The notes under the pieces: model-generated | Seen by the model: the letters and a program-made list of their open reading frames with translations, nothing else | Database searches by the model: none | Told to the model about the DNA's origin: nothing | Translations under genes and position numbers: made by a program | Part shown: positions 1-5,685 of the stretch, piece after piece | Position numbering within the stretch: position 1 is the first letter of the stretch | How the letters are laid out: each line of letters starts with the position of its first letter | Origin: Candidatus Gastranaerophilales bacterium | GTDB lineage: Bacteria > Cyanobacteriota > Vampirovibrionia > Gastranaerophilales > Gastranaerophilaceae | Reading direction: 5' to 3' | Assembly: GCA_947589525.1 (NCBI GenBank) | Contig: CANQAW010000115.1 | Coordinates: 1 to 5,689, forward strand | DNA: 5,689 nucleotides

Positions 1-1535
1 GCAGTTTTATAAAAAGCGCAGTTGTGCAAAAAATACAACTGCCTTCAAGGCATGAAATAATTCTGAACTTAAGAAATTTGTCATCGGCAAATTCCCAAAA
101 TAAAAAATTATATATAAACATAAACCCGAAATATCCTCATATTTGCTTTATTAACGATGCGGATATAAAAAAAAGAAATATTGAAATTCCTAAAAATCCT
201 CCGATGTTTTGCATGCAGTTAAGGAAATATCTAAACGGTTCAAAAATAAAGGATTTTAAACTGGTTGAATATGAAAGAATTTTGGAATTTTATTTTGATT
301 ATTTTGATGAAATAGGTTCTATTACCCGTCTTTGTCTTGCAATTGAGCTAATGGGCAAGCATTCAAACGTTATTTTATACAATGAAGCAACAAAAGTCAT
401 AATCGGCTCTATTCATAATATTTCAAAAGATAAAAGCTCAATCAGAGAAATATACGGCGGAGCAAAGTATATATATCCGCCGAAAAAGGATAAATCGGAT
501 ATTTTAAATGTAAGTTACGGTACTTTTCTGCAAATTTTTAAAGAAAAAAAACTGATTGAAAATTTTCATTATCTGTACAGAGATATTTTAGAAAATATAT
601 ATAAATTCAGTTCGGATGAAAAAGAAATATTTGATTTTCTTCAAAAACTTGTCGCTTGTGATAAAATGCAATTTATGATTAATTTTTGGGGTACGGGAGA
701 AAATATTAACAGTGCGATAGACGGTTATTTTTCAAACATTTTATTTGAAGATATTTTAAAAGCGAAAAAAACAAACTACCTAAAAGCAATTAAAAAAGAA
801 TATCAAAAATTATCCCAAACGGTGCAAAATCCTCCCGAGTGCGATAAGGCGCTAAATTATAAAAAGCAGGCGGATTTAATTCAAGCCTGCATGTTTCAAA
901 TCAAAAAGGGGGACAAATATTTACATATCGGCAATGAGCGGATAGAGCTGGATGAAACATTGTCTCCGAGCGAAAATGCGCAAAAATTATACACAAAATA
1001 TAAAAAAGCAAAAACGGCTTTTGAATATAAACTCGACAGATATAATTCGTCAAAAGAAAAATTTGAATACTTAAATTCAATTTATTTCAACATTGAAAAC
1101 GCTAAAGATTTCGAAGATTTATCGGGCACAAAAGACGAGTTGATTAAACTCGGATATCTTAAAGAGGATAAAAAGGAAAAAAATCAATCACCAAACATTG
1201 CAAAAACCGAATTTAAAGGATACGACATTTACATTGGAAAAAATAATGTACAAAACGATTATTTAATTTCAAAAATTGCACGTGATGAGGATTTGTGGTT
1301 TCACGGGCTGAATTTTCCGAGCAGTCATGTAATTTTAAAAATTCAAAATAACAAAAAAAGACCGCCTAAAGAAGTTTTGGAATTTTGCGCCAAAATTACA
1401 AAAGAAAATTCAAAAGCAAAATTATCGGGCAAAACTTCAATAATAATGACCAAAAGAAAGTATCTTAAAAAACCTCCGAATACTTATTTAGGCTATGTTA
1501 CATACAAAAACGAAACGGAAATCATTATAGATTAG
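1..1535 (+). CDS. rqcH: RqcH/NFACT-family ribosome quality control protein, 5'-partial
   Basis: Rqc2 homologue (NFACT protein, often misannotated as fibronectin-binding protein). The family binds stalled 50S subunits carrying peptidyl-tRNA and recruits tRNA-Ala to add C-terminal alanine tails that mark the peptide for degradation. Residue numbers here count from the GTG at 24. The NFACT-N core is recognisable: KIQLPSRHEIIL at 3-14, PPMFCMQLRKYL at 59-70, LMGKHSNVIL at 109-118. The middle (about 245-350) is lysine-rich and coiled-coil-like and contains the family signature LSPSENAQKLYTKYKKAK (313-330). The C-terminal NFACT-R domain holds GYDIYIGKNNVQNDYL (399-414), ARDEDLWFH (419-427) and KKPPNTYLGYV (482-492). 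The frame stays open from base 3 through the window edge (SFIKSAV precedes the GTG), and roughly 30 N-terminal family residues are missing, so the gene begins upstream and the GTG is internal. The usual Asp-Arg tRNA-recruitment pair appears as Glu84-Arg85. The helix-hairpin-helix region (about 165-210) looks degenerate. Family assignment is secure; activity is inferred. Confidence 0.93.
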   Translation, partial: SFIKSAVVQKIQLPSRHEIILNLRNLSSANSQNKKLYININPKYPHICFINDADIKKRNIEIPKNPPMFCMQLRKYLNGSKIKDFKLVEYERILEFYFDYFDEIGSITRLCLAIELMGKHSNVILYNEATKVIIGSIHNISKDKSSIREIYGGAKYIYPPKKDKSDILNVSYGTFLQIFKEKKLIENFHYLYRDILENIYKFSSDEKEIFDFLQKLVACDKMQFMINFWGTGENINSAIDGYFSNILFEDILKAKKTNYLKAIKKEYQKLSQTVQNPPECDKALNYKKQADLIQACMFQIKKGDKYLHIGNERIELDETLSPSENAQKLYTKYKKAKTAFEYKLDRYNSSKEKFEYLNSIYFNIENAKDFEDLSGTKDELIKLGYLKEDKKEKNQSPNIAKTEFKGYDIYIGKNNVQNDYLISKIARDEDLWFHGLNFPSSHVILKIQNNKKRPPKEVLEFCAKITKENSKAKLSGKTSIIMTKRKYLKKPPNTYLGYVTYKNETEIIID

Positions 1536-3293
1536 CTATTGCAGAGAGCTGATAATATCTCCCGCTATCAGTTCTTTTGTAAGATGGAATTTTTCATATA
1601 AAATTTCAAGAGAAACTCTGTCTGAAAATATTTTTTCAGCTCCGAAGTTTAACACCTTTATATCGGAATCTCCGTAAAATCTTGTGATTTTTTCTCCGAA
1701 ACCACCCGAAACTACTCCGTCTTCAAATGTTGCAATAAGCTTATGAGTAAATTTTAGTTTGTTTAGAGTTGCAATATCCAACCCTGTCAGATAAATAGGA
1801 TTTATCAATGTGGCATCTATTTCATATTTTTCTTTTAAATAATCTTTGACTTCGCTTGCCAAATGATAGAAATTTCCGGCACCTATTAATGCGACAACCG
1901 AACCTTTATAAGTTGTTTTGTATCTGTTTAATTTGGAATAATCGGTCAAATCTTTTCTTCTTGTTGCAATAATATCGCCGTAAGGCACTCTTATTGCAAT
2001 TGGGTGTTCGTTTTGCTTTGAAGCATATTCCAGCATTGCAAGATATTCTTCTTTATTAGTCGGCGCCATATAAACAATGTTTGGAATGTTTGAAATCAAA
2101 GGAATATCAAATACGCCTAAATGAGTGCAGTCTGCCGAACTTATAGAGCCCCAATATACCAATATTGTTGCGGGCGAATTATTCATGGCAAGGTCTTGAG
2201 AAAGCTGGTCGTATGCTCTTTGGACAAACGAACTCATTATTGCAACATAAGGTTTTGCCCCGCCTTTTGCAAGCGCACCTGCATACGTAATTGCATGTTG
2301 TTCCGCTATTGCAACATCTTTATAATTTTCTCCCATAAATTCACGAAAATTTGTATCAAAACCGCTTACGCCGGGAGTTGCGGGAGTAATTGCAACAACA
2401 TCCGCTCCTTGAAGTTTTTTTCTTTTCAAAAAGTCCACGGTAACAGAATTGTAACTTTCTATAAAATCGGGCTTTTTGTCTAAATCCAAATCCAAAAATC
2501 CCGGCGCTTGAAAATGAAACATTTCTTTATTAACTTCGGCAGGCTCGTAGCCTTTACCTTTTAAGGTGTGAATATGAACAACAACGGGCCTTTTTGAATC
2601 TTTAACGGAATTGAAAGCATCAATTAAAGCTTCTATATCATTTCCATCTTCAACATATAAATAGTCAAAACCGAAAGTTTTAAAGAAATTGTTTTGCGCC
2701 TTTCCTTGAGTTTTCCTTAATTCTTCAAGATTTTTATATATCCCGCCCTGATTTTCGGCAATGGACATTTCATTGTCATTTACTATAATAATAAAATTCG
2801 AGTTTAAAACGGAAGCATTGTTTAATCCTTCAAATGCCAAACCGCCCGAAAGAGAACCGTCTCCAATCAAAGCGATTACGTTATAATTTTCCTTTTTTAA
2901 ATCCCTTGCTTTTGCCAATCCGCACGCAAGAGATATTGAAGTTGAAGTATGACCGATAATAAAAGGGTCGCAAGGTGACTCGTCAGGCGAAAAATATCCC
3001 GAGCAGGTATTTAATTTTTTATTATCAAAAAAAGCTTTTTTACGACCCGTAAGAATTTTATGCGGGTAACATTGATGAGAAACATCAAATACAAATTTAT
3101 CTTTCGGACAGTTAAATACATAATGAAGTGCTATTGTTGCCTCAACTATGCCTAAATCAGGACCAAGGTGACCTCCGATTGCGTTAACTCTGTTTATTAT
3201 ACCTTTTCTGATTTCGACAGCCAGCTTGTTTAAATCTTTAAGAGAGAGTTTTTTTAAGTCTTTTGATGTATCGATTTTGTCTAATACCTTCAT
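1536..3293 (-). CDS. dxs: 1-deoxy-D-xylulose-5-phosphate synthase, short DXS-like subfamily
   Basis: Thiamine-diphosphate enzyme of the transketolase family. DXS condenses pyruvate with glyceraldehyde 3-phosphate to give DXP, the entry to MEP isoprenoid synthesis and a precursor of thiamine and pyridoxal. The 585-residue protein starts at the ATG at 3291-3293, which follows a GGAGGA site; an upstream in-frame ATG at 3356 would add 21 non-homologous residues and start in the preceding hairpin. Visible landmarks (from this start): GGHLGPDLG (40-48), SHQCYPHK (72-79), the ThDP motif GDGS (144-147) ending in NDNEMSI (172-178), KGKGYEPAE and FHF (about 245-261), the catalytic glutamate in AEQHA (Glu331), THLGVFD (390-396), IRVPYG (434-439), then a transketolase C-terminal domain. 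It is shorter than the roughly 620-residue E. coli type because the segment after NDNEMSI is reduced. The DRAG motif of classical DXS reads VYWG. Both traits match a DXS-like subfamily known from Lactobacillales and other Bacillota, so the exact substrate is less certain than the fold. Confidence 0.87.
   Translation of the reverse strand: MKVLDKIDTSKDLKKLSLKDLNKLAVEIRKGIINRVNAIGGHLGPDLGIVEATIALHYVFNCPKDKFVFDVSHQCYPHKILTGRKKAFFDNKKLNTCSGYFSPDESPCDPFIIGHTSTSISLACGLAKARDLKKENYNVIALIGDGSLSGGLAFEGLNNASVLNSNFIIIVNDNEMSIAENQGGIYKNLEELRKTQGKAQNNFFKTFGFDYLYVEDGNDIEALIDAFNSVKDSKRPVVVHIHTLKGKGYEPAEVNKEMFHFQAPGFLDLDLDKKPDFIESYNSVTVDFLKRKKLQGADVVAITPATPGVSGFDTNFREFMGENYKDVAIAEQHAITYAGALAKGGAKPYVAIMSSFVQRAYDQLSQDLAMNNSPATILVYWGSISSADCTHLGVFDIPLISNIPNIVYMAPTNKEEYLAMLEYASKQNEHPIAIRVPYGDIIATRRKDLTDYSKLNRYKTTYKGSVVALIGAGNFYHLASEVKDYLKEKYEIDATLINPIYLTGLDIATLNKLKFTHKLIATFEDGVVSGGFGEKITRFYGDSDIKVLNFGAEKIFSDRVSLEILYEKFHLTKELIAGDIISSLQ
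1546..1578 (+). terminator. possible rqcH terminator inside the 3' end of dxs
   Basis: A stem GAGCTGATA (1546-1554) pairs with TATCAGTTC (1566-1574) with one G-U wobble and an 11-base loop. It is followed by TTTT at 1575-1578. It lies 10 bases after the rqcH stop and inside the antisense dxs coding region. The stem is GC-poor and the T-run short, so termination strength is uncertain. On the minus strand no T-run follows the stem, so it would not serve dxs. Confidence 0.35.
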
Positions 3294-3296
3294 AAA

Positions 3297-3302
3297 TCCT
3301 CC
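3297..3302 (-). promoter_or_regulatory. ribosome-binding site of dxs
   Basis: GGAGGA on the minus strand, three bases before the ATG at 3291-3293. The spacing is short, but the match to the anti-Shine-Dalgarno is strong. It fixes the start at the second methionine of the longer open frame. Confidence 0.8.
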
Positions 3303-3335
3303 GATAAATTTTATCCTTGCTATCCTTATAATAAC

Positions 3336-3341
3336 ATTATA
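3336..3341 (-). promoter_or_regulatory. candidate -10 element for dxs
   Basis: TATAAT on the minus strand lies just after the hairpin terminator and about 40 bases before the dxs start. No good -35 is present: at 17-base spacing the hexamer is TATTTG, and TTGAAG gives only a 14-base spacer. Any -35 would fall inside the hairpin. In such AT-rich DNA a TATAAT by itself is weak evidence. Confidence 0.3.
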
Positions 3342-3345
3342 TATT

Positions 3346-3380
3346 AAAAAATACACTTCAAATAATTTGAAGTGTATTTT
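3346..3380 (-). terminator. intrinsic terminator of the small membrane protein gene
   Basis: A perfect 15-bp inverted repeat (3348-3362 with 3366-3380) has a three-base loop. On the minus strand the stem ends in a run of six T (3346-3351, partly paired). It starts 21 bases after the stop of the 100-residue gene and separates it from dxs. On the plus strand the stem also ends in TTTT followed by ATTATTT, so it could work both ways, although no plus-strand gene reads into it. Confidence 0.85.
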
Positions 3381-3401
3381 ATTATTTAATTAATTATTTA
3401 T

Positions 3402-3704
3402 CTATACTTCAGGCTTAGCGGGAGCTTTGTGGAAGAAACCGACAACGGAATCTTTTAAGCTTTTTGCATGATTTACAACATAAGCGCCCATTTTCTTATA
3501 TCCTTCGCCCATTGTACCGAAGAATTTAGAAACAGCTTTTTGACCTTCTTGAGAAGCAAAAGTGGTTTTTCCCGTCTTATATGCACCGATAGCCGAAGCA
3601 ACCAGAGCTACAGCTACAACGGCTGTTGCTGCTTTTTTCTTACCGGACATATTTTTAAAGCCTGTAACAAATTTTGAATTTTGAATACTTTGAATTGCGC
3701 TCAT
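3402..3704 (-). CDS. small basic protein with one predicted membrane segment, unknown function
   Basis: I do not recognise a family for this 100-residue protein. It has a polar N-terminal arm (1-20), a Lys triplet (22-24), a hydrophobic Ala/Val-rich stretch at about 25-42 long enough for one membrane span, then a Lys- and Gly-rich tail with amphipathic character (about 55-92) and a Pro/Ala-rich end (94-99). Counting gives 15 Lys and 4 acidic residues, so it is strongly basic. No signal-peptidase site or cysteine is visible. Reality as a gene is supported by an AAAGGTG ribosome-binding site, a good upstream promoter, an immediate strong terminator, and base composition richer in GC than the flanking spacers. 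These signals suggest an independent, well-expressed monocistronic gene. A single-pass membrane anchor or surface/nucleic-acid-associated peptide would fit, but that is speculation. Confidence 0.8.
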   Translation of the reverse strand: MSAIQSIQNSKFVTGFKNMSGKKKAATAVVAVALVASAIGAYKTGKTTFASQEGQKAVSKFFGTMGEGYKKMGAYVVNHAKSLKDSVVGFFHKAPAKPEV

Positions 3705-3708
3705 TGAA

Positions 3709-3715
3709 CACCTTT
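3709..3715 (-). promoter_or_regulatory. ribosome-binding site of the small membrane protein gene
   Basis: AAAGGTG on the minus strand, four bases before the ATG at 3702-3704. It pairs with the anti-Shine-Dalgarno over AGGTG and supports this start. Confidence 0.6.
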
Positions 3716-3769
3716 CTTTCTATTAACTATGCTATTTTATTCTATTTTACACCCTTACAAAACACCTAA

Positions 3770-3799
3770 ATTTTATTTGTTGCTTAAAGTGCATGACAA
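3770..3799 (-). promoter_or_regulatory. sigma-70-type promoter of the small membrane protein gene
   Basis: Minus-strand TTGTCA (3794-3799, 5 of 6 to consensus) is followed after 18 bases by TAAAAT (3770-3775, 5 of 6). Transcription would begin near 3763, giving a leader of about 58 bases. The rest of the 143-base spacer 3705-3847 is extremely AT-rich, and I see no clear terminator for yraN in it. Other TAAAAT boxes at 3734-3739 and 3744-3749 lack convincing -35 partners. Confidence 0.55.
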
Positions 3800-3847
3800 T
3801 CTTTACATTATTTAATATTATATTTTAAAAATAAAATAAATACAAGA

Positions 3848-4204
3848 TTATAAAGAAATGTTTTCAATAAAATTTATTGTATAAGCTTCATTGTTCAAAA
3901 CTATGCCTATGGCATCAATTTGAATTTTTGAATATCTTTTTTTGCAGTTTAATAAGTAATACTTTGCGCATATATAAATTGATTTTAGCTTTTTTGCGTT
4001 TATTGCTTCCAAAGGAGAGCCTGCATTTATATTTGTTCTTGTTTTAACTTCAATAAAATGTAAAATATTATTTTTTTGAGCAATAATATCAATTTCCGCA
4101 ATTTTAGAATAATGATAATTAAGCTCGATTATCTCAAAACCTTTTTTTATTAAGAAATCTTTTGCAATGTTTTCGCCATGTTTGCCAATTGTTTTATTTG
4201 TCAT
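3848..4204 (-). CDS. yraN: YraN/UPF0102 family endonuclease-like protein
   Basis: A 118-residue protein matching the usual 115-130 residue length of the family, which has a restriction-endonuclease-like fold related to Holliday junction resolvases. Its physiological role is poorly defined. The N-terminal signature IGKHGENIAKDFLIKKGFEI (6-25) is followed by AEIDIIAQ (36-43) and IEVKTRT (51-57). Together these supply the E-x-D (Glu37, Asp39) and E-x-K (Glu52, Lys54) residues expected for a metal-dependent nuclease site. SPLEAINAKKLKSI (63-76) and QIDAIGIV (95-102) match the conserved tail. The usual Gly before the E-x-D is Ala36. The start at 4202-4204 suits the family N-terminus, yet no Shine-Dalgarno precedes it. 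It is divergent to gatA across 41 bases and followed by a spacer of 143 bases. Confidence 0.9.
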   Translation of the reverse strand: MTNKTIGKHGENIAKDFLIKKGFEIIELNYHYSKIAEIDIIAQKNNILHFIEVKTRTNINAGSPLEAINAKKLKSIYICAKYYLLNCKKRYSKIQIDAIGIVLNNEAYTINFIENISL

Positions 4205-4209
4205 AAAAT
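4182..4209 (+). promoter_or_regulatory. candidate promoter of gatA overlapping the yraN start
   Basis: TTGCCA (4182-4187, 5 of 6 to the -35 consensus), a 16-base spacer and TAAAAT (4204-4209, 5 of 6 to the -10). Transcription would start near 4216, about 30 bases before the gatA ATG. The -35 lies within the first codons of yraN and the -10 touches its start codon, so transcription of the two divergent genes may interfere. AT-richness makes chance matches common. Confidence 0.45.
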
Positions 4210-4232
4210 AATTTTAAGATAAAAAAATTTTT

Positions 4233-4236
4233 GGAG
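4233..4236 (+). promoter_or_regulatory. ribosome-binding site of gatA
   Basis: GGAG sits nine bases before the ATG at 4246. An in-frame TTG at 4231 overlaps this site and so cannot sensibly be the start. Confidence 0.7.
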
Positions 4237-4245
4237 TATAAAGTA

Positions 4246-5685
4246 ATGGAATTATTGCAAAAAACCGCAACGGAACAACATAAAGCGTTAATCAATAAAG
4301 AAATAAGCGCATGTGAACTTGTTGAAGCATCAATTGACAGAATAAACAAACTTGATGATACGCTGGGAGCTTTTAATTCAACAACCTTTGACACAGCTTT
4401 AGAAACGGCGAAAATTGTTGATAAAAAAATAGCCCAAGGTGAAAAAATTCCATACTTGGCGGGAATTCCGCTTGCTCTAAAAGATAATATGAATTTAAAA
4501 GGCGTAAAAACAACTTGTTCTTCAAAAATTTTAGAAAACTTTGTTTCGCCCTATGATGCCACAATAACCGAGAAATTAAAAGAAAATTTAGTTCCGATTT
4601 TAGGCAAAACAAACTTAGATGAATTTGCAATGGGTTCAAGTAATGAAAATTCCGCTTTCAGAATTGTCAAAAACCCGTATAATCTTTCAAAAGTCCCCGG
4701 AGGCTCATCCGGCGGTTCGGCATGCTCGGTCAGCGCAAGCGAGGTAACTTTGTCTTTAGGTTCTGACACGGGCGGTTCAATCAGGCTTCCTGCTTCTTTT
4801 TGCGGAATTGTCGGTTTTAAACCAACTTATGGCAGAGTTTCGCGTTATGGCGTTATTGCGTTTGCAAGTTCGCTTGACCAGGTTGGCCCAATAACAAAAA
4901 CGGTTGAGGACAATGCAATTTTGTTGGAAGTTTTGTCGGGTGCGGACTGCAACGATGAAACGTGCGAAAATGTGCCGGTTGAGGACTACACACAATTTTT
5001 AAATAAAGATATTCGCGGCATGAAAATTGGCGTTGTTGGCTCGGTTGAAGAGATGTTAAAAGGCTTGGGCAGCGAGCCATATTACAACCAAATGAAGGAA
5101 TTTTTAAAACAAAATGGCGCAGAAATTGTGCCAATTGAAATAGAAAATATGGAGTTGGCCCTTCCTGTTTACTACATTATTGCGCCGGCGGAGGCAACCA
5201 GCAATTTGGCAAGATATGACGGCGTTAAATATAGTTATAGAAACAAGGATGCAAAAAACCTTGAGGAAATATATAAAAAGAGCAGAACAGAAGGCTTTGG
5301 CAGAGAGGTTAAACGCAGAATTATGCTTGGCAACTATGTGCTTTCAAGCGGATATTTTGATGCATATTATAACAAGGCTCGCGCACTTCAGGCAAAACTT
5401 AGGGAAGATATGCTTTCCGCCTTCACAAAATGTGACGTTATATTAATGCCAACCACAAAAGGCGAAGCATATAAAATTGGCGAAAAAGTTAACCCAATTG
5501 ACGCATATAAGGAAGATATGTTCACCGTTGGCGCCAACATAACGGGTGTGCCAGCAATAAGTGTGCCTTTCTGTTTTGGCAAAAACAATTTGCCGGTGGG
5601 CATGCAGTTTTTAGCCCCACACTACGCGGAAGGAAGGCTTTATAGGGTGGCGGATTTTGTGGAAAAACATAAGGAGGGCAAATAG
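4246..5685 (+). CDS. gatA: aspartyl/glutamyl-tRNA amidotransferase subunit A
   Basis: Glutaminase subunit of GatCAB. It releases ammonia from glutamine and passes it to GatB, which converts Glu-tRNA(Gln) and/or Asp-tRNA(Asn) to the cognate amide forms. The 479-residue protein is an amidase-signature enzyme of normal length. The Ser-cisSer-Lys triad is intact when numbered from the ATG at 4246: Lys79 in LALKDN, Ser154 in PGGSSGGSA, Ser178 in SDTGGS. These are, as I recall, the same numbers as in Staphylococcus aureus GatA, which also supports this start. Tyr309, Arg358 and Asp424 sit where that enzyme's glutamine-binding Tyr309, Arg358 and Asp425 occur. The stretches VSRYGVIAFASSLDQVGP and EGFGREVKRRI are characteristic of GatA rather than general amidases. 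The motif GSIRLPASFCG has Leu where many GatA have Gln. GC rises from about 33% to about 44% near position 4680. An adjoining gene begins directly after the stop, so gatA probably heads an operon. Confidence 0.95.
   Translation: MELLQKTATEQHKALINKEISACELVEASIDRINKLDDTLGAFNSTTFDTALETAKIVDKKIAQGEKIPYLAGIPLALKDNMNLKGVKTTCSSKILENFVSPYDATITEKLKENLVPILGKTNLDEFAMGSSNENSAFRIVKNPYNLSKVPGGSSGGSACSVSASEVTLSLGSDTGGSIRLPASFCGIVGFKPTYGRVSRYGVIAFASSLDQVGPITKTVEDNAILLEVLSGADCNDETCENVPVEDYTQFLNKDIRGMKIGVVGSVEEMLKGLGSEPYYNQMKEFLKQNGAEIVPIEIENMELALPVYYIIAPAEATSNLARYDGVKYSYRNKDAKNLEEIYKKSRTEGFGREVKRRIMLGNYVLSSGYFDAYYNKARALQAKLREDMLSAFTKCDVILMPTTKGEAYKIGEKVNPIDAYKEDMFTVGANITGVPAISVPFCFGKNNLPVGMQFLAPHYAEGRLYRVADFVEKHKEGK
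5671..5678 (+). promoter_or_regulatory. ribosome-binding site for the gene after gatA
   Basis: AAGGAGGG, a near-perfect Shine-Dalgarno, is embedded in the codons for Lys-Glu-Gly at the gatA C-terminus. It lies seven bases before an ATG at 5686 that directly follows the gatA TAG. The arrangement implies translational coupling. Confidence 0.75.

Noticed and set aside
18..42. Perfect 8-bp inverted repeat (18-25 with 35-42) with a 9-base loop
   Set aside because: It lies inside the rqcH coding region, and a match of this size is expected about once by chance in a window of this length.
1457..1485. Possible dxs terminator from an AAGTAT/ATACTT repeat in the rqcH 3' end
   Set aside because: The stem is only six AT-rich pairs with a long loop, too weak to call.
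2121..2483. 120-residue plus-strand open frame inside dxs
   Set aside because: It is antisense to a well-conserved gene and its Cys/Arg/Tyr-rich translation has no family resemblance.
3294..3356. N-terminal extension of dxs from an ATG at 3356
   Set aside because: The extra 21 residues run through the ribosome-binding site and terminator hairpin, do not resemble DXS, and the ATG at 3293 has a strong site of its own.
3468..3677. 69-residue plus-strand open frame opposite the small membrane protein gene
   Set aside because: The minus-strand frame has promoter, ribosome-binding site and terminator, and this one has none.
3800..3847. AT-rich inverted sequence after yraN as its terminator
   Set aside because: No stable stem can be drawn; the segment is nearly all A/T and short symmetric matches arise by chance.
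4231..4245. TTG start for gatA at 4231
   Set aside because: The codon overlaps the GGAG ribosome-binding site, and numbering from 4246 places the catalytic triad exactly at 79/154/178.
4194..5603. Several minus-strand and one alternative plus-strand open frames within gatA
   Set aside because: They are shadows of the conserved gatA frame, without ribosome-binding sites or recognisable motifs.
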